Of a stretch of 12,128 bases of DNA, positions 5,696 to 12,128 are shown in pieces. The position numbers were made by a program, and so were the translations under genes. The DNA lies in contig JAHHST010000045.1 in NCBI GenBank assembly GCA_020025055.1, forward strand, positions 1 to 12,128. The letters are read 5' to 3'. The DNA comes from Longicatena sp. (GTDB taxonomy: Bacteria; Bacillota_I; Bacilli_A; Erysipelotrichales; Erysipelotrichaceae). The notes under the pieces are model-generated. The model did no database searches and had not been told where the DNA came from. It saw only the letters and a program-made list of their open reading frames with translations. Positions within the stretch are counted from its first letter, which is position 1; each line of letters opens with the position of its first letter.

Positions 5696-6703
5696 ATGAT
5701 GGAGAATAAAAAATTTAAAAAAGGATTATTATTTGGTATATTCGTTGGAATTGCTTGGGGTCTAGATAGTGTGTTAATGGGAAATGTCGGGAAACATGAG
5801 ATTTTTACAAATTTAACGTATGTATTATCTAATGGGGTTTCAAAAACTAGTTTTGAATTTTCTCCTTTAGTAACAGCTTTTTTTCATGAAAGTTTTTGCT
5901 TTATATGGATTGCTTGCGTTTTATTTTTTACGAAACAATTAAAACATGTATTTTATTTATTATTCAAAACGAAAAAGGGAAAAGCTACCGCAATAGCAGC
6001 ATTAGTTGGTTCACCAATTGGAATGGGTGCATATTTGTTAGGAATTAAATATGCAAGTGCTCCGTACGCATCTAGTATATCGGTAATTTATCCTGGAATT
6101 GGTGCATTATTATCATATTTGATTTTAAAAGAAAAACTATCTTTACGTGCAGTGATTGGTATTGTAATCAGTATTACAGGATCATTTATGTTAGGATTTA
6201 ATCCTACAGGAGATGTGTCACCAACCTTTGTTAAAGGTGTTGCTTTTGCAGTTATTGCAGTACTTGGATGGGCGATGGAAGGTGTTATGATTGGATTTGC
6301 AATGAAACATATTAAGGATGAAGATGATATTGAAGCAAGTCCACAGCAATTGCTATGTTTACGATATTTTATCTCTATGATTTCATATGCAATTATTGTA
6401 TTACCAATCATCAATGGATATCCATTGGCAATGCAAATTGTATCACAAGGATTAGTTGTAAAATATGCAGGAATTGCTATTTTAGGAGCATTTACATATT
6501 TATCATGGTATAAAGCAGTGGATTTAATTGGCTCAGCAATGGGCACAGCACTAAATAGCACAGCTGCATTATGGACGATTATATTTAGTGCAGTATTGTT
6601 CCAAAATAAAATTACTCCAACTTTGGCATTTTGGGGAGTAGTTATTGTTTTAGGAGTATTTATTTTTGCGATTGATCCAAAAGCTTTTAAGGAGAATAAA
6701 TAA
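5696..6703 (+). CDS. DMT-superfamily transporter (EamA-like)
   Basis: An inner-membrane transporter of 335 residues with about ten hydrophobic helices in two EamA-like halves. The first half ends in YASAPYASSISVIYPGIGAL (119-138), followed by the typical EKLSLRAVIGIVISITGSFM (146-165). The second half ends with GSAMGTALNSTAALWTIIFS (279-298). DMT proteins commonly export or import small metabolites, but the substrate cannot be read from sequence. A polar segment of about 35 residues (30-64) between the first two helices is longer than usual for the family. AAAGGA at 5683-5688 lies 7 bases before the ATG; the second ATG, 3 bases later, is also possible. The gene is followed after 28 bases by the fusion oxidoreductase, with no terminator between, so the two form an operon divergent from the HxlR gene. 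Transport of the enzyme's substrate or product is a reasonable inference. Confidence 0.88.
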   Translation: MMENKKFKKGLLFGIFVGIAWGLDSVLMGNVGKHEIFTNLTYVLSNGVSKTSFEFSPLVTAFFHESFCFIWIACVLFFTKQLKHVFYLLFKTKKGKATAIAALVGSPIGMGAYLLGIKYASAPYASSISVIYPGIGALLSYLILKEKLSLRAVIGIVISITGSFMLGFNPTGDVSPTFVKGVAFAVIAVLGWAMEGVMIGFAMKHIKDEDDIEASPQQLLCLRYFISMISYAIIVLPIINGYPLAMQIVSQGLVVKYAGIAILGAFTYLSWYKAVDLIGSAMGTALNSTAALWTIIFSAVLFQNKITPTLAFWGVVIVLGVFIFAIDPKAFKENK

Positions 6704-6731
6704 AGTTATAGAGAAGGAAAGGATTTATAGT

Positions 6732-9332
6732 ATGTTAAAAGAAGAAATTATTGCAAATATGCAAAAAATTGTTGATCATTGTATGGGTGAAGAAACAGCA
6801 GCTTGTGTTGCGACATGTCCAATGCATACAAATGTAAAAGAATATGTACGTTTAATTGGAGAAGGAAAAGGCGAAGAAGCAATTCGTGTAATTCGTGATA
6901 ATTTATTTTTACCAGGTACATTAGGTAGAATTTGTGCTCATCCGTGCGAAAAGAAATGTAAATGGAATGAAGGAAATAGCCCAATGTCTATTGCTTCGTT
7001 AAAACGTTATGCTGCAGACCATTTTGATTTGGAAGAAAACTGGGATCTTTCTGTAAAAGAAGATAATGGAAAAAAGGTTGCAATTATTGGAGCAGGACCT
7101 AGTGGACTTCAAGCAGCTTTAGAATTGCGAAGAGAAGGCTGCTCTGTAAAAGTTTTTGAAAAATTACCAGTTCGAGGTGGGATGTTAAGAGTAGGAATTC
7201 CTGCATACCGATTACCTAGAAATATTTTAGAAAGAGAAATTTCATATTTAGATAAATTAGGAGTAGAATTTCAATTAAATTGTGAAATAGGGAAAGATAT
7301 CACACTTCAACAATTAGAAGCAGAATACGATAGTATTGTTGTTGCAGTTGGAAAACATCAAGGTAGGGTAGATCGTAGTTTGAAAAATTGGGATGCACAA
7401 GGAATTTTTAGCGCACAAGAATATTTAAAAGAAGCTGCTTTAACAAGTGATGTAAAAGAAGCTGGTAAAACAGTCTTAGTTGTTGGTGGTGGAGATGTGG
7501 CGATGGATTGCGCAAGAACATCATTACGTATTCCTGGGGTTGAAAAAGTATATTCTATTTGTTTAGAAGATAGCTTTGATTCTATGGCATCATCAAATCA
7601 TGAAATTGCAGGAGCTTTAGCAGAAAAAGTGAAATTTAATCACGCACAAGCAATCAAAGATATTCATGTAGATGAAAATGGTTGTGTATGTGGTGTTACA
7701 TTGAAAAAATGTTTATCTATGTTTGATGAACAAGGTAGATTTGCACCATCTTTTGATGATGAAGATACAAAAGAATTAGCTGTAGATACGATTGTGTTTG
7801 CTATTGGACAGGGGGTAGCAGGAGATTTTGCAAAAGGTCAATTAAAACAACGTCTAAATACAACATTTGAATGTAATCGATTAACATTACAATCTGTTTC
7901 CAACGAAAAAATATTCATTACTGGAGATGCATCAGGTGAATCAGTAATTTGTATTCAAGCAATGGCTACAGGTAGAAGAGTAGCTCAATCTGTCATTCGC
8001 TATTTACAAAATGAAGATTTAGTAGAAGGAAGAAAATTGGAAGACACAACGAGTTATGATACGAAATTACAAATGCCTACAGATTGGTCAACCATTGAAG
8101 GAAAACGTGAAGATATGTCTGAACTTGATCCAATGCAACGTATTCATTCATTTGATGAAGTTGCTCTAGGATATACAAAAGAAGAAGCAAAACGAGAAGC
8201 AAATCGTTGTCGTCAATGTGAATGTAAGTTATGTATGAAAGAATGTATTATGTTAAATGATTATACAGATTGTCCAAAAACCTTATTTAAAGAATATTTA
8301 GAAAAAGGATATGAAAATATGGATCCAATGATTGCATATTCATGTAATGAATGTAAGCAATGTACTTTAAAATGTCCAAATGAATTTGATCTAAGAAGCA
8401 ATTTTATGGCAATTAAAGAGGCATATGCAAAAGATCATAATGATTTTGTTCCATTAGAAGTATTGCAAGATAGTGATGCTACGCAAGTAAAAGAGTGTGA
8501 TGAAGAATACTGTACTGCACTTTCAGGTGGATCTAAACAAGTTGAAGTAAAAGAAAAGAAAAAAACAAAATATGTATTTGCTCCAGGTTGTACTGTATCA
8601 GCTTATACTCCTGAGGGTGTAGAAGCAGTTGTACGTCATTTAAAAGATAGTCTTGGAGATGAAAACGTTGGTGCATTATTACAATGTTGTGGGAAAGTTA
8701 CAAAATTCATTGGAGAGGAAGTAAGATTTGCAGAGCGTAATCAAAAGGCAATTGATATCTTAGATGATATGGGTGCAGAGGTTGTAATTACAGTTTGTCC
8801 GTCTTGTTTCAAAGTGTTTAAAGCAACTTGTAAAAATCAACGTGTGATATCTTATTGGGATTTAATGCATGATTTAATTGGTGTTCCAAAATCTTCAAAA
8901 GGTATTGGAAAAACATCTGATGTTGTATTTAATATTCATGATTCATGTGTTACACGTGATGAACTAACACATCATGAAAGCGTACGTTGGGTACTAGATC
9001 AATTAGGATATCAATGGGAAGAAATTGAACGTAATAGAGCCAATACACGTTGTTGTGGAGTTGGAGGTATGGTTTGTACATCAAATCCTGAATTATATGA
9101 AAAAGTTTATACACGTAGAGCAAAGGACTTTAATCAAAACCACATTGTAACCTATTGTGGATCATGTAGAGGAACAATGCAAACTGCAGATAAGGATGCA
9201 TTACATTTATTAGATTTAATGTTTAAAAATACATATACAAGTGATCAGGCTCAAAAACGTGGATATACAACAGAAGAAGAAATGTGGGAAAAACGTTTAG
9301 AAACCAAAAAAAGATTAGAAAACTTTAAATAA
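6732..9332 (+). CDS. Fusion oxidoreductase: GltD/NfnL-like flavoprotein plus ferredoxin and two CCG (HdrB-type) domains
   Basis: A predicted soluble 866-residue multicofactor enzyme. (1) Residues 10-100: DPD/GltD-type Fe-S domain with cysteines 17, 25, 29, 68, 72 and 76. (2) Residues 113-425: two-dinucleotide-fold flavoprotein, with FAD motif GAGPSG (120-125), GGMLRVGIPAYRLP (149-162), NAD(P) motif GGGDVA (252-257) and FAD motif TGDASGE (397-403). (3) Residues 490-560: ferredoxin-like module with cysteines 493, 496, 498, 501, 505, 514, 538, 541, 544 and 548. (4) Two CCG domains: C620-x31-CC-x35-CxxC and C739-x34-CC-x33-CxxC, as in HdrB/HdrD, GlpC and LldE, where they bind unusual [4Fe-4S] clusters. 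I chose the ATG at 6732 because AAAGGA lies 8 bases upstream; a reading 22 residues longer starts inside the transporter gene. Electron transfer between NAD(P)H and a thiol/disulfide or 2-hydroxyacid-like substrate is inferred. The true substrate is unknown. Confidence 0.88.
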   Translation: MLKEEIIANMQKIVDHCMGEETAACVATCPMHTNVKEYVRLIGEGKGEEAIRVIRDNLFLPGTLGRICAHPCEKKCKWNEGNSPMSIASLKRYAADHFDLEENWDLSVKEDNGKKVAIIGAGPSGLQAALELRREGCSVKVFEKLPVRGGMLRVGIPAYRLPRNILEREISYLDKLGVEFQLNCEIGKDITLQQLEAEYDSIVVAVGKHQGRVDRSLKNWDAQGIFSAQEYLKEAALTSDVKEAGKTVLVVGGGDVAMDCARTSLRIPGVEKVYSICLEDSFDSMASSNHEIAGALAEKVKFNHAQAIKDIHVDENGCVCGVTLKKCLSMFDEQGRFAPSFDDEDTKELAVDTIVFAIGQGVAGDFAKGQLKQRLNTTFECNRLTLQSVSNEKIFITGDASGESVICIQAMATGRRVAQSVIRYLQNEDLVEGRKLEDTTSYDTKLQMPTDWSTIEGKREDMSELDPMQRIHSFDEVALGYTKEEAKREANRCRQCECKLCMKECIMLNDYTDCPKTLFKEYLEKGYENMDPMIAYSCNECKQCTLKCPNEFDLRSNFMAIKEAYAKDHNDFVPLEVLQDSDATQVKECDEEYCTALSGGSKQVEVKEKKKTKYVFAPGCTVSAYTPEGVEAVVRHLKDSLGDENVGALLQCCGKVTKFIGEEVRFAERNQKAIDILDDMGAEVVITVCPSCFKVFKATCKNQRVISYWDLMHDLIGVPKSSKGIGKTSDVVFNIHDSCVTRDELTHHESVRWVLDQLGYQWEEIERNRANTRCCGVGGMVCTSNPELYEKVYTRRAKDFNQNHIVTYCGSCRGTMQTADKDALHLLDLMFKNTYTSDQAQKRGYTTEEEMWEKRLETKKRLENFK

Positions 9333-9347
9333 TTTATTATAATGCAA

Positions 9348-9387
9348 CAAAGATGAATTCTTATTACATAAGGACTCATCTTTTTTT
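9348..9387 (+). terminator. Intrinsic terminator after the fusion oxidoreductase gene
   Basis: A 14-bp imperfect stem (AAAGATGA..TTCTT with AAGG..TCATCTTT, one A-C mismatch and one wobble) around an 8-base loop, followed by a T-run. It closes the transporter/oxidoreductase operon 15 bases after its stop codon. Confidence 0.85.
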
Positions 9388-9448
9388 GTAAAATAAAGAA
9401 TGATAATCTGTGTTAAGTAAAAAAATAAAGTATGACAAAATTTTTAAT

Positions 9449-9469
9449 AAAAAAGCCTCTTTTAGAGGC
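9449..9469 (-). terminator. Intrinsic terminator of the MATE gene
   Basis: Read on the minus strand, GCCTCT and AGAGGC pair in a GC-rich 6-bp stem with a three-base loop, directly followed by six T. It lies about 60 bases after the MATE stop codon. Together with the opposing terminator at 9348-9387 it insulates the convergent units. The remainder of this 198-base gap holds nothing else recognisable. Confidence 0.85.
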
Positions 9470-9530
9470 GAGTGGAGGAAATTTTAAAATTAGGTAATGG
9501 AAATCATGGACTTTTATAGATTATCTAGGC

Positions 9531-10865
9531 TTAAAAGAAATGATAAAAATATCTATTTTTAAACAAGGTAATAATAGAAAAAATAACAGCAAGCCCTTCT
9601 GCTACTGGAACTGCTAACCAAATACCATTTTTTCCAATTATAAGTGGTAATGTAATTAATGAAATCACTAAAAATACAAATGTTCTTAATAAGGATAAGA
9701 AACCAGAAATTTTACCATTAGAAAATGCGGTAAATAAAGCAGAAGTAAATATATTAATTCCAGTGAATAAAAATGAAATCGAGAATATATAAAAACCTTC
9801 AATTGCTAAACTTAAAACATATGGACTATGAGAAGCAAATATCATTGCGATTGGTTTTGCTACAACAAATGCTAATAAGAATGTAATTATAGAAACAACA
9901 ACAGTAAATATAATACTTATTTTAAATATTTTTTGAATTTGTTTATGATCCTTTGCACCATATTTATAGCTAAATACAGGGGCTATACCACCAGAGTATC
10001 CCATAAAGATGGATGTCATAATAAATTGTGCATATAAGATAATAGAGATAGCAGCTACTCCTTCTTCTTTTAAATATATGATACCAATAATGTTAAATAA
10101 ATACGTTGTAATCGCAACGGCTAGATTATTGATCATTTCACTCATTCCGTTAGAACAAGAATTTTTCAATACATCGAATCGAATCATCGGTCTAACAAAG
10201 TATAATTGTCCATTTCGATGAAAAGTAAAATAATATAAACCGTACAATGCGACAATTCCATAACCAATTGATGTCGCATAGGCAGCACCTTTGATTCCTA
10301 AGTTTAATTTAGAAATAAAAAAGTAGTCTAATATAATATTTAAAATACCACCTAAAACTGTCAAGAATAGACCATGTTTTGGTTTTCCAGCAGTGACAAA
10401 GAATGTTTGGAATAACATTTGTAGCATTGCTAGAGGAGTAGCTAAAATCATAATGAATAAATAATCGTAACACATTTGAAATATTAAAGGGGTTGCACCT
10501 AAAAAATAAATCATTTTGTCTATGAATAGAATACCTAGTATTACGATGATTATCGATATGATAATTGCCACAAGGATAATAAATGAAAAGTTTTCTTTAG
10601 CAAGACGATTCTTTTTCTGACCCATATTTAAAGCAATAATTGCACTTGAACCGGTGGCTAACATAATTGAAATGGCGATAATGATGCTTGTGAATGGGTA
10701 TACTATATTTAATGCTGTTAAACCTAGTTCTCCAACAAGGTTTGAGACGAAAACACCGTCTACCATTTGATATAATGACATAAATACCATCATAATCATA
10801 GTAGGAATTGTAAATTTCATTGTTTTGAAAAAATTAAAATTTTGTGCAAATTTATTTGGTTTCAT
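9531..10865 (-). CDS. MATE-family efflux transporter (MepA-like)
   Basis: A 444-residue integral membrane protein with about twelve hydrophobic helices, the full size of a MATE (multidrug and toxic compound extrusion) cation antiporter. The N-terminal helices carry MVDGVFVSNLVGELGLTALN (34-53) and TGSSAIIALNMGQ (71-83), a pattern typical of the MepA/DinF-type bacterial branch. The second half repeats the fold, starting at about residue 230. MATE proteins expel drugs, dyes or metabolites using a Na+ or H+ gradient; the substrate here is unknown. I chose the ATG at 10863-10865, with GGAGG 5 bases upstream. A four-residue longer reading would start at a TTG that overlaps the Shine-Dalgarno sequence. 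The gene is monocistronic, with its own promoter and terminator, and is divergent from an EamA transporter gene. Confidence 0.93.
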   Translation of the reverse strand: MKPNKFAQNFNFFKTMKFTIPTMIMMVFMSLYQMVDGVFVSNLVGELGLTALNIVYPFTSIIIAISIMLATGSSAIIALNMGQKKNRLAKENFSFIILVAIIISIIIVILGILFIDKMIYFLGATPLIFQMCYDYLFIMILATPLAMLQMLFQTFFVTAGKPKHGLFLTVLGGILNIILDYFFISKLNLGIKGAAYATSIGYGIVALYGLYYFTFHRNGQLYFVRPMIRFDVLKNSCSNGMSEMINNLAVAITTYLFNIIGIIYLKEEGVAAISIILYAQFIMTSIFMGYSGGIAPVFSYKYGAKDHKQIQKIFKISIIFTVVVSIITFLLAFVVAKPIAMIFASHSPYVLSLAIEGFYIFSISFLFTGINIFTSALFTAFSNGKISGFLSLLRTFVFLVISLITLPLIIGKNGIWLAVPVAEGLAVIFSIITLFKNRYFYHFF

Positions 10866-10889
10866 TGATACCTCCAATTCTATTTGTAA

Positions 10890-10918
10890 ATTATAATTCT
10901 ATATTTCTTTTGTTAAAC
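10890..10918 (-). promoter_or_regulatory. Probable promoter of the MATE gene
   Basis: On the minus strand, GTTTAA (10918-10913) and a perfect TATAAT (10895-10890) are 17 bases apart. The -35 box is weak; the -10 box is ideal. The predicted start near 10883 gives a leader of about 18 bases containing GGAGG. Confidence 0.5.
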
Positions 10919-11047
10919 ATAAATGACATGAAGTTTTTATTAAATGCTATAATTTTATACATAAGTGAATGATTTTTCAATGTAACTTAAATATTATATA
11001 GTAATTGCTTTTAAAATCCTAGTTATATGCTTATGTTTTTAAATATA

Positions 11048-11068
11048 GATATTTTATTATATAATATC
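11048..11068. repeat. GATATT..AATATC dyad next to the EamA promoter
   Basis: GATATT and AATATC flank nine AT bases, with a perfect inner palindrome ATTATATAAT at 11056-11065. The dyad ends exactly where the -35 box of the next promoter begins, a natural position for an operator. The DNA is almost pure AT, so it may be chance. The rest of the 260-base divergent spacer (10866-11125) shows no gene or other structure. Confidence 0.25.
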
Positions 11069-11097
11069 TTGTTAAATTTTCAAAAAAATGATAAACT
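11069..11097 (+). promoter_or_regulatory. Extended -10 promoter of the second EamA transporter gene
   Basis: TTGTTA (11069-11074) and TAAACT (11092-11097) are spaced by 17 bases, and a TG one base before the -10 box gives an extended -10 element. Transcription would start near 11104, just upstream of the AAAGGAG ribosome binding site at 11112-11118. Confidence 0.5.
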
Positions 11098-11125
11098 CCA
11101 ATTTGCTGTATAAAGGAGTATAGAA

Positions 11126-12073
11126 ATGAAAAATAATATAAATAAAAAAGAAATATTAACAAAAGGATGGGTAGTTGCTTTCTTAGCATTTATTTGTTGT
11201 GCATTATGGGGAAGTGCCATTCCGATGATTAAAATAGGGTATGAATTATTTGGAATTGCAAATTCAAATATTGGTTCACAAATTGTATTTGCTGGTTTAA
11301 GGTTTACCTTAGCAGGAATATTAACAATTATGATAGGAAGTATTGTACAAAAACAGTTTTTAGTACCTAAAAAAGAGGAATATGGAAATATATTAAAATT
11401 ATGTATGTTACAAACCGTAATTCAATATTTTTTCTTTTATGTTGGAGTTGCACATACAACAGGGGTAAAAGGTTCTATCATTACTGGTACAAATACGTTA
11501 ATCGCAATCCTTGCTGCAAGTTTAATTTATCATCAAGAAAAATTAACAAAAGCAAAATTAATTGGTTGTTTCATTGGATTTTTCGGGGTGTTTTTAGCGA
11601 ATGTGAATGGTTCTAGTATGGATATGAGTTTCGCTTTAAATGGGGAAGGATGTATGTTTGTTTCGGTAACTTCTTATGCATTTTCTTCGATTTATTTAAA
11701 AAAATATTCGAATCAGTCAAATCCAGTAATGTTGAGTGGCTATCAATTTACTGTAGGAGGAATGATTTTATTAGGAATTGGATTATTGATGGGAGGAAGT
11801 ATTTCTCATTTTACAGTTGCAGGCGTATTGATTTTAATATATTTAGCTTTTGTATCTGCTATTGCGTATTCTTTATGGGGAATTTTATTAAAATATAATC
11901 CTGTATCAAAAGTTACAATTTATGGATTTATGAATCCAGTAATGGGAGTTTTATTATCAGCTATTATACTTGGTGAGATACAACAAGCGTTTCATTTAAA
12001 AAATATGGTTGCACTCATTCTAGTAGCAATAGGTATTTATGTTGTAAATCGTAAGAAAGCAGAGAATATATAA
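11126..12073 (+). CDS. EamA-family DMT transporter
   Basis: A 315-residue inner-membrane transporter with about ten hydrophobic helices arranged as two EamA repeats. The first repeat shows FICCALWGSAIPMIKIGY (22-39), FAGLRFTLAG (55-64) and GVKGSIITGTNTLIAILAAS (113-132), then the conserved EKLTKAKLIGCFIGFFGVF; the second repeat ends in MNPVMGVLLSAIILGE. This is the classic RhaT/YdcZ-like drug/metabolite transporter layout. Exporters of amino acids or other metabolites are known in the family, but the substrate here cannot be predicted. AAAGGAG lies 7 bases before the ATG. It is a monocistronic unit divergent from the MATE gene. It is not closely similar in sequence to the other DMT protein in this window (5696-6703), so it is not a recent duplicate. 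Confidence 0.9.
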   Translation: MKNNINKKEILTKGWVVAFLAFICCALWGSAIPMIKIGYELFGIANSNIGSQIVFAGLRFTLAGILTIMIGSIVQKQFLVPKKEEYGNILKLCMLQTVIQYFFFYVGVAHTTGVKGSIITGTNTLIAILAASLIYHQEKLTKAKLIGCFIGFFGVFLANVNGSSMDMSFALNGEGCMFVSVTSYAFSSIYLKKYSNQSNPVMLSGYQFTVGGMILLGIGLLMGGSISHFTVAGVLILIYLAFVSAIAYSLWGILLKYNPVSKVTIYGFMNPVMGVLLSAIILGEIQQAFHLKNMVALILVAIGIYVVNRKKAENI

Positions 12074-12099
12074 AAAGTCTTCATTTTTGAAGACTTTTT
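12072..12099 (+). terminator. Intrinsic terminator overlapping the stop codon of the EamA gene
   Basis: A perfect 12-bp stem (AAAAAGTCTTCA with TGAAGACTTTTT) around a TTTT loop, ending in a T-run. It begins within the TAA stop codon. The A-run on the other side means it could also terminate transcription arriving on the minus strand. Confidence 0.9.
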
Positions 12100-12128
12100 A
12101 TATAGATGATACTCTATTTAGAAGTGCA

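Noticed and set aside
6088..6561. 157-residue minus-strand open frame
   Set aside because: Lies wholly antisense to the first DMT transporter gene, lacks a start signal and has the composition of a reverse-complement shadow.
9348..9469. Single bidirectional terminator between the convergent genes
   Set aside because: Two distinct hairpins are present, each with a T-run on only its own strand, so they are separate terminators.
1..12128. Mobile element, CRISPR array, tRNA or riboswitch
   Set aside because: No transposase or integrase gene, no regularly spaced repeats, no cloverleaf sequence with a CCA-type end and no recognisable riboswitch leader were found on either strand.
1..12128. Alternative genetic code (TGA as tryptophan)
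   Set aside because: All stops are TAA, which raised the question, but tryptophans in the genes are encoded by TGG and no frame needs TGA read through.

Overview
This 12.1 kb window is very AT-rich DNA from a low-GC Firmicute. All twelve genes end in TAA, most have a GGAGG-type ribosome binding site, and intergenic regions are short, with intrinsic hairpin terminators. The gene content is two ferredoxin-type iron-sulfur systems, a thioredoxin pair and no respiratory-chain genes. That suggests a strict or facultative anaerobe; a gut Erysipelotrichia-like lineage would fit, but this is inference from style rather than a marker gene. There is no rRNA, tRNA, CRISPR array, transposase or phage structural gene, and no gene-free stretch over 300 bases.

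Layout. (1) 47-2137: a Y-family translesion DNA polymerase with its own consensus-like promoter, followed by a YolD-like small protein, a pairing common in Firmicutes. (2) 2346-2678: a lone DUF4298 protein closed by a terminator. (3) 2693-5046: a thiol/electron-transfer cluster of thioredoxin, a 2[4Fe-4S] ferredoxin, a NapH-like membrane iron-sulfur protein overlapping the ferredoxin gene, and thioredoxin reductase, ending in a strong terminator. The promoter is embedded in repeated ACTTAA/TTAAGT half-sites. (4) 5141-9387: an HxlR-family regulator transcribed divergently from a two-gene operon, a DMT (EamA) transporter and an 866-residue fusion oxidoreductase. The fusion joins a GltD/NfnL-like flavoprotein half to a ferredoxin module and two CCG (heterodisulfide reductase HdrB/GlpC-type) domains. 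A perfect 28-bp palindrome lies downstream of the regulator gene. (5) 9447-12099: a MATE efflux gene (minus strand) and a second EamA transporter (plus strand), divergent across a 260-bp AT-rich spacer, each with a terminator.

How the parts may work together (inference). Regions 3 and 4 are both about thiol and low-potential electron chemistry. Region 3 could link ferredoxin, a membrane Fe-S relay and the thioredoxin pool. Region 4 looks like a redox- or electrophile-responsive unit: a one-cysteine HxlR sensor, a transporter and a flavin/iron-sulfur enzyme whose C-terminal half resembles disulfide-reducing or lactate/glycerol-phosphate-oxidising Fe-S subunits. The most interesting items are the fusion enzyme and its operon, the thioredoxin-ferredoxin-NapH cluster, and the two palindromic regulatory candidates.
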